Source: JAFALK01 sp042701975
GTDB taxonomy: Bacteria; Pseudomonadota; Gammaproteobacteria; Burkholderiales; Burkholderiaceae_C
Direction of reading: 5' to 3'
DNA: 64,000 nucleotides
Assembly: GCA_042701975.1 (NCBI GenBank)
Contig: CP170561.1
Coordinates: 3,720,001 to 3,784,000 of the forward strand
Position numbers and translations under genes: made by a program. The notes under the pieces were generated by a model. The model did not search any database, was not told the DNA's origin, and worked only from the letters and a program-made list of their open reading frames with translations. Position 1 is the stretch's first letter; every line of letters starts with the position of its first letter. Of the stretch, positions 11,927 through 20,188 are shown piece by piece.

Positions 11927-11971
11927 CGCTATTCACGCTATTCACGCTATTCACGCTATTCACGCTATTCA
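11927..11971. repeat. five perfect tandem copies of a 9-bp unit
   Basis: CGCTATTCA is repeated five times without mismatch (TGAATAGCG on the minus strand). The stop codon of the upstream leftward gene lies inside the copy nearest it, and the last copy ends 16 bp before the GST start codon. Copy number would set the spacing between those genes. Confidence 0.95.
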
Positions 11972-12579
11972 AACAGGCCGCGAGCCTTCAGCACACCGTT
12001 CTTCTTCACTTCGAACAGTTCCTGAACGGTATTGCCCATGCGGCAGAACGCCTTGCCTTGCTTGATCTCGTAGTACGGCGCGGGATAGCGGGCGGCAAGA
12101 TCGCGCGACGACAGATCTGAAATTTCGAAGAACGCGTCTGCACCGTACGTCAGCTTGCGGGCTACGAGTTTGCCTCTGTGCACACGCGGCTCGTACTGGT
12201 AGGGATCGCCGCACCCTGCCCACTCACCCGAGCCAAGTTGGAACACAGGGAAGAACTGGTACTTCTGCTGGTAATAGACGCCATCAACGAGAGAAACAAA
12301 CAGCAAGGCGAACTTGTAGCGCTCGAACGCAGGCCGCCCGTAATGATCGTAGGCATCGAACGCAATGGTTGCCGCCTTGAAGTCACCAAAGACGATCTGC
12401 CTGATCGCATAAGTCGCCCGAAATGCGCTGTCCATCCTGATTTCGTCAGGTGAGGCTTTGGGCTGGAACTGTTCAACGGTCTGCTTCTCTCCAACGAATA
12501 CCAGCAGATCGTCCGCTGGTGCGGCCGTCGCAGCGGCTGCCGCGAAGATAAGCGCTGGAGAAAGGCAAGCATTTCGCAT
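11965..12579 (-). CDS. exported protein of unknown function
   Basis: About 204 residues from the ATG at 12579, which yields a signal peptide (MRNACLSPALIFAAAAATAA, cut near PADD). Longer frames exist upstream but would bury the signal sequence. The mature part is rich in Tyr and Phe, with two cysteines (CGDPYQYEPRV and FCRMGN) that could form a disulfide. I do not recognise a family. The gene reads toward the GST gene and its stop lies in the tandem repeat, so the two may share a transcript. The sequence just upstream of its start reads on the other strand as the end of a different gene (12596-12778). Confidence 0.6.
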   Translation of the reverse strand: MRNACLSPALIFAAAAATAAPADDLLVFVGEKQTVEQFQPKASPDEIRMDSAFRATYAIRQIVFGDFKAATIAFDAYDHYGRPAFERYKFALLFVSLVDGVYYQQKYQFFPVFQLGSGEWAGCGDPYQYEPRVHRGKLVARKLTYGADAFFEISDLSSRDLAARYPAPYYEIKQGKAFCRMGNTVQELFEVKKNGVLKARGLFE

Positions 12580-12595
12580 GAGAGGGCTCACGGCG

Positions 12596-12778
12596 CATGT
12601 GAATTCGCCCCATGTTGCCATGCTTGGCCGCATGCTCAGCCTACGTGGAACCCCGGCCTTCACGATGACCCTCGACATCTCCGGGGAGAAGTTGAAGTAC
12701 TCGCAGCAAACCAGCTTGCGAAGCTATGGCGGAACCTTTGAGCACGTCGATTCGGGCACGCTGTCGAAAGCGAAATAG
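12596..12778 (+). pseudogene. possible C-terminal remnant of a fatty-acid/heme-binding beta-barrel protein
   Basis: Sixty codons read into a TAG at 12776. The translation has the alternating pattern of the last strands of a small FABP-like barrel: FTMTLDISGEKLKYSQ, then TSLRSYGGTFEHVD and SGTLSK. In that family the last strands read roughly L-x-Y-x-x-x-T-x-L-x-x-Y-G-x-x-F-x-H-x-D-x-x-T-L. No start codon with a ribosome site or N-terminal barrel strands precede it; the opposite-strand unknown gene begins there. This is pattern memory only and could be a chance reading. Confidence 0.35.
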
Positions 12779-12781
12779 CCC

Positions 12782-13708
12782 CTAATTCGCCAATTCAGCT
12801 GACAGCTCCGTCATCCGCTCAACCAGCCAGCGCGCGCTGGGCGAAAACGTGCGCCCCGCCAGCGAGACCACGCTGGGCTGCGAACCGACCCTGGGTTGGT
12901 CCTTGAACCGCAGCGCCTGCAGGCGGCCCGCCTCGATCTCTCCACGCATGACGGCATGCACGCCCAGCGCGATGGCGTCGCTGTTGCGGGCGATCTCGTT
13001 GACGACCTCCAGGTGGTCGCAGCTGATGGTGGGCAGTGCCGGATAGTGTTCGCTCTCGCCGATCCAGGCGCGCATCTGCCGCTGGACCTGCTGCGGCAGG
13101 CTGATGGCGGCCGTCGGCCAGTTCGCCAGCTCCGAGGCCGGCAGCGGGCCCTTGCGCGCCAGCAGCGGATGGCCGCGCCGCACGAACATCCCGCCCGGCA
13201 GCGGTCGCAGCGGCGTGATCTGCAACTGCGGATGCCCGGCCAGTTCGCGCGCATCACCCACAAAGAACTCGATGCGCTCGTTCAGCAGGTGCTCGGTCAG
13301 CACCTGCCAGTTGTTGACCTCCACCTCGGCCTGCACGCGCGGGTGCTCGCGCGCCAGGCGGGCCAGCACCTGCGGCAGCAGCACGGCGGCCGGGATCGGG
13401 CCGACGCCGAGCGCGACCTGGCCGAGCTCCAGGCTGCGCATGAGGCCGACCTCGCGCTGCAGCGTGGAGGCATGCAGCAGCAGCTGCCGCGCCTTGTCGA
13501 TCAGCGCCGCGCCGGCCGAGGTCGGCGTGACGTGGCTGAGATCGCGGTCGAACAGGCGCACATCCAGCGCCGCCTCCAGCGCCTGGATGCTGCGCGTGAG
13601 GGCGGGCTGGCTCAAGTGTGCGCGGGTGGCGGCGCGTGCAAAACTGCGCTCTTCGGCCAGCAGGACGGCGTGGTGAAGCTTCTTCAGGTCCAGGTGCATG
13701 ACAGTCAT
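12782..13708 (-). CDS. LysR family transcriptional regulator
   Basis: A 308-residue protein (or 305 from the ATG at 13699). The winged HTH spans residues ~5-65, with SFARAATRAHLSQPALTRSIQALE being close to family consensus; the inducer-binding domain spans ~95-300. It is divergent from the sterol-desaturase-family gene at 13818, and the 109-bp gap holds two AT-rich palindromes (13725-13735 and 13741-13751). It therefore most likely controls that gene and itself. The inducer is unknown. Confidence 0.9.
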   Translation of the reverse strand: MTVMHLDLKKLHHAVLLAEERSFARAATRAHLSQPALTRSIQALEAALDVRLFDRDLSHVTPTSAGAALIDKARQLLLHASTLQREVGLMRSLELGQVALGVGPIPAAVLLPQVLARLAREHPRVQAEVEVNNWQVLTEHLLNERIEFFVGDARELAGHPQLQITPLRPLPGGMFVRRGHPLLARKGPLPASELANWPTAAISLPQQVQRQMRAWIGESEHYPALPTISCDHLEVVNEIARNSDAIALGVHAVMRGEIEAGRLQALRFKDQPRVGSQPSVVSLAGRTFSPSARWLVERMTELSAELAN

Positions 13709-13724
13709 CTAATGCGTAGATTGC

Positions 13725-13751
13725 ATTGATTCAATACTAACAATTCAATTG
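13725..13751. promoter_or_regulatory. paired palindromes, candidate LysR binding region
   Basis: ATTGATTCAAT (13725-13735) and CAATTCAATTG (13741-13751) are each perfect 11-bp palindromes around a central base, spaced 16 bp centre to centre. They share TTCAAT-type half-sites and fill the divergent gap next to the LysR start. They are AT-rich in a GC-rich region. Confidence 0.5.
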
Positions 13752-13817
13752 CCGCATTGACCAGCGCTTCCTAGACTGAATCCCAGAGCCCCGATCCGCG
13801 GGCCCAGGAGACACGAC

Positions 13818-14711
13818 ATGAGCCCCGCCCTGCTGCAGAACAGCCTGGTCGTCTGCACCATCCTCGGCTTTGCCGGCATGGAATACACGAGCCGCCGCTA
13901 CAAGAACACCGTGGTGGCCAGCGCCAACGACACCAAGCTGGAGCTGCTGATGTTCATCAGCCTGCTGGCCGTCTCGCAGCCGCTGGCCTTCCTGGGCGCC
14001 ACCAAGCTCTGCGGCTGGCTGGTGCCGGACTGGCACGGCGCGCTGGCCGGCATGTCCAACTGGCTCTGGCTGGTCTTCATCCTGGTGGCCGACGACATGA
14101 CGCAGTACTGGTGGCACCGTGCCTCGCACTCGCCGCTGCTGTGGCCGCTGCACCGGGCCCACCATTCGGCGCGGTACATGAGCATCCGCATCACCTACCG
14201 CAACAACTTCTTCTACTACCTGATGATGCCGGGCCTGTGGATGGCCGGCGTGCTGACCTTCCTCGGCGCCGATCCCTGGTTCTACGCCGGCTACTTCGTC
14301 GTGAAGATCGCCGTGATCCTCGGCGCGCACTGCGCCTGGCGATGGGATGAGCCGCTCTATCGCATCAAGGCCTTGCGCCCGCTGATGTGGGTGCTGGAGC
14401 GCACCATCTCCACCCCGGCCACACATGCCGCCCACCACGCACTGACCAATGCCGACGGCATCGGCCACTACAAGGGCAACTACGGCAACCTGCTGTTCGT
14501 GTGGGACATGATCTTCGGCACCGCCAAGATCACCCGCCAGTTCCCTGCCAAGGTCGGCCTGCAGGACGACCTGCTGTTCGGCGACGAACACTGGGCAGAC
14601 CAGATGTTCTTCCCGCTGCGGCACTCCAGCCGCGAACACACGGCGCTGAAGTTTGGCGGCGAGATGTACGAGGATCCGCCGCAGGAAGGCCAGCAACCCG
14701 CGGCGGTTTGA
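13818..14711 (+). CDS. sterol desaturase / fatty acid hydroxylase family membrane protein
   Basis: A 297-residue integral membrane protein with about four hydrophobic segments. It carries the complete histidine set for a di-iron site: His100-x3-His104, His112-x2-His115-His116, and His203-x2-His206-His207. Such enzymes hydroxylate or desaturate lipids using O2. AGGAGACACGAC upstream supplies the ribosome site. The gene is divergent from a LysR regulator and ends 8 bp before the convergent htrA stop. The lipid substrate cannot be deduced. Confidence 0.9.
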   Translation: MSPALLQNSLVVCTILGFAGMEYTSRRYKNTVVASANDTKLELLMFISLLAVSQPLAFLGATKLCGWLVPDWHGALAGMSNWLWLVFILVADDMTQYWWHRASHSPLLWPLHRAHHSARYMSIRITYRNNFFYYLMMPGLWMAGVLTFLGADPWFYAGYFVVKIAVILGAHCAWRWDEPLYRIKALRPLMWVLERTISTPATHAAHHALTNADGIGHYKGNYGNLLFVWDMIFGTAKITRQFPAKVGLQDDLLFGDEHWADQMFFPLRHSSREHTALKFGGEMYEDPPQEGQQPAAV

Positions 14712-14718
14712 TCAACGA

Positions 14719-16278
14719 TCAGCCGATACGCACCGGCACGAAGATCTGCTGACGGCCGCGCTGAATCAGCAGTGCCACCGACTTCTGGGCACCATCTACC
14801 ACCTTGCGCACCTGCTCGATCGAGTTGACCGGCGTACCGTTCACGGCCAGCAGCACGTCGCCGGCCTGGACACCGGCCCGCGCGGCAGCGCCAGCAGCGT
14901 CTTCGATCACCAGCCCTTCGCGGATGCCGGATTCGCGCTTCTCTTCAGGCTGCAACTGGCGCAGCGAGAGGCCCAGCTTGCCGCCCTTGACGGCCTTGTC
15001 CTGCGCCACTTCGACCGTCTTGTCCGTCGTAGCGCCGAGCTTGGCTGTGAGGCTTTCGCGCTGGCCGTTGCGCCAGACGGTCAGCTTGACGGCGCTGCCC
15101 GGCTGGCTTTCGCCCAGCATCGCCGGCAGATCGGTAGAGGCCACGATGGGGCGGCCGTCCATCTCGAGAATCACGTCACCGGCCTTCACGCCGGCCTTGG
15201 CCGCGGGGCCGCCCTCCTCCACGCTGGAGATCAGCGCACCGGCCGGACGCTCGAGCTTGAAGGAATCTGCAAAGGCCTGATTCACATCCTGGATCGTCAC
15301 GCCCAGCCGCGCATGCTGCGCCGAGCCGGTGGCAACGATCTGCTGCTCCACGCGGCGCGCCACGTCGATGGGGATGGCGAACGAGAGGCCCTGGTAGCCG
15401 CCCGTCTGGCTGAAGATCTGCGAGTTGATGCCCACGACCTCGCCGCGCGAGTTGAACAGCGGGCCGCCGGAGTTGCCGGGGTTCACCGCCACGTCCGTCT
15501 GGATGAAGGGCACGAGGTTGCCGTTTTCATCGGGCAGCGCTCGGCCCTTGGCGCTGACGACGCCGGCCGTCACGCTGTTCTCGAAGCCGAAGGGCGAGCC
15601 AATGGCCAGCACCCATTCGCCCACACGCAGCGCCTTGGCATCGCCCATGCGCACGGTGGGCAGGTTCTTGGCCTCGATGCGCAGCACCGCTACGTCGGTC
15701 TTGGGGTCGCTGCCCAGCACCTTGGCCTTGTACTCGCGGCGGTCGGTCAGCTTGACGGTCACTTCGCTGGCGTTCCGAACGACGTGAGCGTTGGTCAGGA
15801 TGATGCCGTCGGCGCTCACGATGAAGCCCGAGCCCTGGCCGTGGATCTCGCGCTGCTGAGGGCCTTGCTGGCCCTGGAAGCGGCGGAAGAACTGGAAGAA
15901 GGGATCGTCCGGGTCCACGCCTTCCGGCACCTGCATGCGGTTGCCGGTCTTGATCGTGCCGCTGACGCTGATGTTGACCACCGCCGGGCCCATGGCCTGC
16001 GTGATGGCGGCGAAGTCGGGCAGCACGGTGGGGCCTGTCGGCGCATTCTGTGCGTTGGTCGGCAGCGGTGCCGCGTTCTGCGCGGCGTCGGGCGTTGGCG
16101 CGGCTGCCGTGGTCACGGCGGGCGACGCCAGCGCAGCCGGCGCTGCTGCAGCAGCGCTGTTGTTCGAGGTCTTCTGCAGCGCCACGGCGGCGAGCGCGCC
16201 GCCGCCCAGGCCCAACATGCCCACGCTGGCCAGGATCCAGCTCAGGCGTTTGACGGAGATGAGGGTTTCGGATGCCAT
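14719..16278 (-). CDS. HtrA/DegP-type periplasmic serine protease
   Basis: A 519-residue protein. An N-terminal hydrophobic segment (residues 10-34) serves as signal or anchor, followed by an Ala/Pro/Thr-rich linker to ~85. The trypsin-like domain has the triad His165 (TNAHVV), Asp195 (KTDVAVL) and Ser270 (GNSGGPL). PDZ1 spans ~300-395 and PDZ2 ~425-515. Length and architecture match DegP/MucD proteases that degrade misfolded envelope proteins. It lies 87 bp downstream of a leftward sensor kinase, which implies envelope-stress control by the adjacent two-component system. Confidence 0.93.
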   Translation of the reverse strand: MASETLISVKRLSWILASVGMLGLGGGALAAVALQKTSNNSAAAAAPAALASPAVTTAAAPTPDAAQNAAPLPTNAQNAPTGPTVLPDFAAITQAMGPAVVNISVSGTIKTGNRMQVPEGVDPDDPFFQFFRRFQGQQGPQQREIHGQGSGFIVSADGIILTNAHVVRNASEVTVKLTDRREYKAKVLGSDPKTDVAVLRIEAKNLPTVRMGDAKALRVGEWVLAIGSPFGFENSVTAGVVSAKGRALPDENGNLVPFIQTDVAVNPGNSGGPLFNSRGEVVGINSQIFSQTGGYQGLSFAIPIDVARRVEQQIVATGSAQHARLGVTIQDVNQAFADSFKLERPAGALISSVEEGGPAAKAGVKAGDVILEMDGRPIVASTDLPAMLGESQPGSAVKLTVWRNGQRESLTAKLGATTDKTVEVAQDKAVKGGKLGLSLRQLQPEEKRESGIREGLVIEDAAGAAARAGVQAGDVLLAVNGTPVNSIEQVRKVVDGAQKSVALLIQRGRQQIFVPVRIG

Positions 16279-16365
16279 TCGGTACTCCTTGGAAAGCCAA
16301 GACTTGCGATGGTGTGACTGTGCACGGCCGCGCTTAGTGCGCTCTTAACGGCGCGCACCATCGAC

Positions 16366-17703
16366 TCACTCGACGTGAGTGCGCGTCGGGAAGAAGACCT
16401 CGACGCGCAGGCCCTTCAGGCGCGGCGAGCTGTCCAGGTGCAGCTTCGCACCGTGGCGCTCGGCGATGGACTTGACGATGGCCAGGCCCAGCCCGCTGCC
16501 GCCGGCCGCCGTGGCGGTGTCGGCCGTGCGGTAGAAGCGATCGAACACGCGCGCACGTTCCTCGGGCGCGATGCCCGGGCCGCTGTCCTCGATGCGCAGC
16601 ACCGCGCCGTCGGCCTGCTGCGTGAGGCTGGCGTCCACCTTGCCGCCGCGCGGCGTGTACTTCACCGCGTTCTCCAGCAGGTTGCGGGTCAGCACCGCCA
16701 GCGCGTCGGGCTGGCCTTCCACGTTCGCCGGATCGGCATGCACGAGGCCCAGATCGACGCCGCGATCACGCGCTGCACTGGCCTGCTCGCCGACCAGTTG
16801 GCGCAGCAGTGGCTCCATCGCCACGGGTTGGGTCTTGGTCTCGGCGGCCTCCTGGCGAGCGAGCAACAGCAGCTGTTCGACCAGGCGGCTGGCGCGCTCG
16901 ATGCCGGCGTCCAGTCGCGAGAGTGAGGTGGCTCGCGCCGTGTCGTCAGTGGCGCGCTGCAGGCCTTGCAGCTGCAGCTTCAGCGCGGTCAGCGGCGAGC
17001 GCAGCTCGTGCGCGGCGTCGGCCACGAAATGCTGCTGCGCCTCGAAGGACTGCTTGACGCGCTCGAGCAGCGCATTGAACTCGCTGACCATCGGCTGCAC
17101 TTCGGCCGGCAGGCCATCGTCGCTGACCGGCGCGAGGTCTTGCGCGCGGCGCTGCGAGATCTGCTTGCGCACCCGCTCCACTGGCGCGAGCGTGCTGCTG
17201 ACGACCCAGCCCACCACAATCATCAACAGCGGCAGCATCACCGCGATCGGTGTCACGGTGCGCAGCGCGAGCTTGCCGGCCAGGCGCTGGCGCACGGCCA
17301 GGTCCTGCGCCACTTGCACGATCTGGCCGCCCGCCTGGACGGACAGCACGCGGTAGGTGCGACCTTCGGAATCCACATTGGCAAAGCCCAGCACGGCCCG
17401 CGCCGGCAGGCGTGCTCGGCCGGCCGACTGGAAGACCTGCAGGCCCTGCTCGGACCAGGCCTGCACCATCAGCTCCAGGTCGTCCTCGGTGTGGATGGCG
17501 CCGCCGCCCAGGCCGCCGCCGAGCGAGACCGCCACCTGCTGCATCTGGTGGTCGAACATCTCGTCGGCTTCTTCCAGCGCGGCGCGGTAGCTGCTCCAGC
17601 CCTGCACGAGCGCGGCCGCCATTACGGCGGCGGAGAGGAACAGGAGCAAGCGCCGGCGAAGGGACGCCAGCAGGAAATTGCGAATCCGCGCGAGCACCTT
17701 CAT
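16366..17703 (-). CDS. two-component sensor histidine kinase (OmpR-partner type)
   Basis: A 445-residue protein. Two transmembrane helices (~18-36 and ~152-172) bracket a periplasmic sensor of about 115 residues, followed by HAMP (~170-222). The dimerisation helix has the phosphoacceptor His232 in AHELRSPLTALKLQ. The ATPase domain shows the N box (LLENAVKYTPRGG), the G1 box (EDSGPGIAPEE) and the G2 box (GGSGLGLAIVKSI). It begins 9 bp after the response regulator stop, so they form an operon. The kinase resembles the QseC/PmrB/TctE group; the ligand is unknown. Placement before htrA points to envelope sensing. Confidence 0.93.
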   Translation of the reverse strand: MKVLARIRNFLLASLRRRLLLFLSAAVMAAALVQGWSSYRAALEEADEMFDHQMQQVAVSLGGGLGGGAIHTEDDLELMVQAWSEQGLQVFQSAGRARLPARAVLGFANVDSEGRTYRVLSVQAGGQIVQVAQDLAVRQRLAGKLALRTVTPIAVMLPLLMIVVGWVVSSTLAPVERVRKQISQRRAQDLAPVSDDGLPAEVQPMVSEFNALLERVKQSFEAQQHFVADAAHELRSPLTALKLQLQGLQRATDDTARATSLSRLDAGIERASRLVEQLLLLARQEAAETKTQPVAMEPLLRQLVGEQASAARDRGVDLGLVHADPANVEGQPDALAVLTRNLLENAVKYTPRGGKVDASLTQQADGAVLRIEDSGPGIAPEERARVFDRFYRTADTATAAGGSGLGLAIVKSIAERHGAKLHLDSSPRLKGLRVEVFFPTRTHVE

Positions 17704-17712
17704 GGCGCTCCT

Positions 17713-18381
17713 TCAAGCCGCATCAGTCTTCGGCACCATGTAGCCGAGGCCGCGCACGTTCTGGATCAGCTTGGAGCCGAGCTTCTTGCGCAGGCCGTGG
17801 ACATAGACCTCCACGGCGTTCGAGCTGATCTCGTCCTTCCAGCCGTAGAGCTTTTCTTCGAGCTGCTGGCGTGAGAGCACGAGGCCCGGCCGCGCGATCA
17901 GCGGCTCCAGCACCGACCATTCGCGCGCCGAGAGCTGCACCGGTTTGCCGTCCACTGTGGCTTCGTGCGTGACGGGGTTCAGCGCCACGCCCATGTGCTC
18001 GTACACGGGCTCGGCGCGGCCTTGAGCGCGGCGCAGCAGCGCGCGGATGCGGGCCAGCAGTTCGTCGAGGTCAAAGGGCTTGAGCACATAGTCGTCGGCG
18101 CCAGCATCCAGGCCTTCGATGCGCTGGCTGATCGCATCGCGCGCGGTCGCAATCAGCACCGGCGTGCGGTCCTTGCGGGCACGCATGCCGCGCAGCACGC
18201 TCATGCCGTCGCGCCGGGGCAGGCCCAGGTCGAGCAGCACGAGGTCGTAGTTCTGGCCGGCCAGCGCGGTGTCGGCCATTTCGCCGTCGCGCACCCAGTC
18301 CACGGCGTAGCGCTCGGCACGCAGGATGTCGAGCATCTGCTCGCCAATCATCTGATCGTCTTCGACGAGGAGGAGTCTCAT
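17713..18381 (-). CDS. OmpR/PhoB family response regulator
   Basis: A 222-residue protein. The receiver domain (1-115) has acidic Glu7-Asp8-Asp9, phosphoacceptor Asp51 (LLDLGLPRRDG) and the conserved Lys in DYVLKPFDLDEL. The C-terminal winged helix (about 125-220) contains LSAREWSVLEPL and VYVHGLRKKLG, typical of OmpR-type DNA binding. It is the first gene of the regulator-kinase pair, which may extend to htrA. Confidence 0.95.
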   Translation of the reverse strand: MRLLLVEDDQMIGEQMLDILRAERYAVDWVRDGEMADTALAGQNYDLVLLDLGLPRRDGMSVLRGMRARKDRTPVLIATARDAISQRIEGLDAGADDYVLKPFDLDELLARIRALLRRAQGRAEPVYEHMGVALNPVTHEATVDGKPVQLSAREWSVLEPLIARPGLVLSRQQLEEKLYGWKDEISSNAVEVYVHGLRKKLGSKLIQNVRGLGYMVPKTDAA

Positions 18382-18426
18382 GCGCTCAGTGTGGCACGCT
18401 CGCCCGAAGGGGCTCTTAGGCTCGAC

Positions 18427-19047
18427 TTAACCGTCCGCGTACTTGACGCTGCAGCCGTAGGGCTTGGTCACGGGCGTGGCGACCGGTTTGCCCGCCACCA
18501 CTTCGGGCACAGCGGCCTTCACATAGTTGGTGGCCTTGGCCAGATCTTCGATGCGCGGCGTAGGCACGCTGTCGATGGCGCCTGCATAGGCCAGCAGACC
18601 CTGCTTGTCCACGACATACATGTGCGGCGTTGTGCGGGCATCGAAGGCGCGGCCCAGCTTGCCGTCGGTGTCCATCAGCAGGCGGCTCGGAGCCGCACCC
18701 TTTTCGCCCAGCCAAGCCTGCAGATCGGCAGGAGCGTGGAAGTCACCGTGCCCGCGAGCGGTGGACGACACCGTCAGCCAGACCACGCCCTGATCAAGCG
18801 CAGCCTTCTGCGTGCCGGGCATGTTGCCGCTGTCGTAGTGTTTGCGCACATAAGGGCAGCCGGGGTTGGTCCATTCCAGCACCACCACGCGGCCCTTGAA
18901 GTCCGACAGCTTCACTGGCTTGCCCGCTGCGTCCTGCACGGCAAGGTCGGGCACCGCTTGCCGGATCTCCAGCGCGCTGGCGGCATCGACCAGCCCGATG
19001 CAGGCGCTGATGAACAGGAAGCCGAAGCGGTACGTCCTCGTTTGCAT
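18427..19047 (-). CDS. exported redoxin-domain protein
   Basis: A 206-residue protein with a signal peptide (1-26, ASA|LEI). The redoxin/AhpC-TSA fold (~30-165) has Cys64 in WTNPGCPYVRKHYDSG, the pattern of the peroxiredoxin-like group with a CPY motif. The next residue expected as resolving Cys in thioredoxins is Val, so Cys64 acts alone or with the C-terminal Cys199. It lies 54 bp downstream of the DsbD-domain gene on the same strand, so the two exported redox proteins are probably co-expressed. Confidence 0.85.
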   Translation of the reverse strand: MQTRTYRFGFLFISACIGLVDAASALEIRQAVPDLAVQDAAGKPVKLSDFKGRVVVLEWTNPGCPYVRKHYDSGNMPGTQKAALDQGVVWLTVSSTARGHGDFHAPADLQAWLGEKGAAPSRLLMDTDGKLGRAFDARTTPHMYVVDKQGLLAYAGAIDSVPTPRIEDLAKATNYVKAAVPEVVAGKPVATPVTKPYGCSVKYADG

Positions 19048-19101
19048 CGTTCACTCCTCGAAGTGGTCACGACACATTCTGCGGCCTTTCCAGGACCTGT
19101 C

Positions 19102-19914
19102 CTAAGGCCAGTCGCCCTGCAGGGTAAAGCCCAAGACCAGGCCGCCCTGCGCATCCGCCAGGACGAGCCTCATCTGGCGCGGCCGTGCGGTCTGCGGCCT
19201 CTCCAGCTCCATGCTGACCTGCAAGGTGTCGCCGTGCCAGCTCAAGCGGGGCCGAGCGGCGGGCCGAACAACGCCCTCCTCTTCCAGGAAAGCATCGGAA
19301 AACTCCCGCTGCGGCAGACCGCTCGCCTGCAGCAGCAGGCTGCCAGCCTGGGCCCAGGCGCGGCTCTGGCGTGCCTCCACAGGCTTGGGCACGCGGGCCA
19401 GAGCCGCCTTGAAGCGCTGAGCGTGCTGGCGCTGCGGGCCGGCGCTGAGCTTCAGGCGAAACTCGCCGGACTCCGGCACGCAGCTTTCGCTGCAGACCAG
19501 CCAATCGGCGTTCAGCCGGATCTCGGCGCCAGCCTTGAGCGCCGATCCCACCTTCACCGGCACGGGCAAGAGCAGCTCGCCCCCGTAGCCGATGCTGGCC
19601 AGCCGCCCGACAGGAATACGGCTCGGCACCGGCCACTGGATCTGCCCAGCACTCCAGCCGGCCGGCAATACCCAGGCCAGGCTTGTGGGCGTGCCGGCAT
19701 CGCCCGGGTTTTTCCAGTAGCTGTGCCAAGGGGGTTGATGCTGCAGCTGCAGGCCCAGCCACAGCGGCTTTCCTGGGCCGATGCCATCCGGCGCATAGAC
19801 CAGCAGCTCGGCCCGCACGTGCTCGGTCTGCACAACCTGGGCGCCGGCCAATGCATGCGTCAGGAGCAGAAGAGGAAACAGAAGGCAAGCGAGCCAGGGC
19901 TTGATGGGTTTCAT
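19102..19914 (-). CDS. stand-alone DsbD N-terminal (alpha) domain protein
   Basis: About 270 residues from the ATG at 19914, giving a clear signal peptide (residues 1-25). The body matches the DsbD/ScsB alpha domain: PPWHSYWKNPGDAGTPTSL, GYGGELLLPVPV, and the redox pair C-SES-C in ADWLVCSESCVP. In ScsB/DsbD proteins this domain is followed by an eight-helix CcdA-like segment and a thioredoxin domain; here the protein stops after the alpha domain (FTLQGDWP). No TM partner lies nearby, though a redoxin follows. The start codon sits 35 bp from the riboswitch of the divergent gcv operon. Confidence 0.8.
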   Translation of the reverse strand: MKPIKPWLACLLFPLLLLTHALAGAQVVQTEHVRAELLVYAPDGIGPGKPLWLGLQLQHQPPWHSYWKNPGDAGTPTSLAWVLPAGWSAGQIQWPVPSRIPVGRLASIGYGGELLLPVPVKVGSALKAGAEIRLNADWLVCSESCVPESGEFRLKLSAGPQRQHAQRFKAALARVPKPVEARQSRAWAQAGSLLLQASGLPQREFSDAFLEEEGVVRPAARPRLSWHGDTLQVSMELERPQTARPRQMRLVLADAQGGLVLGFTLQGDWP

Positions 19915-19930
19915 GGGCGCATTGTTGCCA

Positions 19931-19936
19931 TAGAAT
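19931..19936 (+). promoter_or_regulatory. candidate -10 box for the glycine riboswitch transcript
   Basis: TAGAAT lies 12 bases before the first conserved GGAGAG of the riboswitch, a suitable distance for transcription to begin just ahead of the aptamer. The matching -35 (TTTCAT at 19909) is weak, so this is a tentative call. Confidence 0.35.
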
Positions 19937-19948
19937 CCGGCCCTGTCA

Positions 19949-20150
19949 GGAGAGAGTCCGCTGCAAGCAGCGGGCCGCCGAAGGCGCAGTGGCTGGTCCA
20001 TGAACGCTCAGGCAAAAGGACTGGCAAGACGCTCCCACCAGAGCGTTCCTCACTGGAGAGAGGCGGGCCCTGGAGCTCGTCCACCGAAGGGGCAAGCTTC
20101 GCAATCATTCACGCGGAGTCAATCTCTCAGGTAAGCCGGACAGCGAGGCA
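19949..20150 (+). promoter_or_regulatory. tandem glycine riboswitch
   Basis: Two successive glycine aptamers precede gcvT. Aptamer 1 shows GGAGAG at 19949, CCGAAGG at 19978-19984 and CTCAGGCAAAAGGAC ending at 20021. Aptamer 2 shows GGAGAG at 20055-20060, CCGAAGG at 20084-20090 and CTCAGGTA...CCGGAC at 20126-20142. A short linker joins them. Order, spacing and core motifs match the known gcvT RNA element, which turns on glycine cleavage genes when glycine is abundant. About 38 bases, including a GGAG ribosome site at 20173, separate it from the gcvT ATG; no terminator hairpin with a T run is visible there, which suggests translational control. Confidence 0.95.
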
Positions 20151-20188
20151 TCAATGGTTGACTGACACCCTTGGAGCCTCTACGCATC

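Noticed and set aside
11927..11971. Could the 9-bp repeat be a small CRISPR array
   Set aside because: Units are directly adjacent with no spacers and far too short, and no cas genes are present.
12579..12678. Longer start at 12678 for the unknown exported protein
   Set aside because: It would bury a clear signal peptide behind a 33-residue Arg-rich extension.
14709..14721. TGATC/GATCA hairpin between the convergent sterol-desaturase and htrA genes
   Set aside because: 5-bp AT-containing stem, no T run on either strand.
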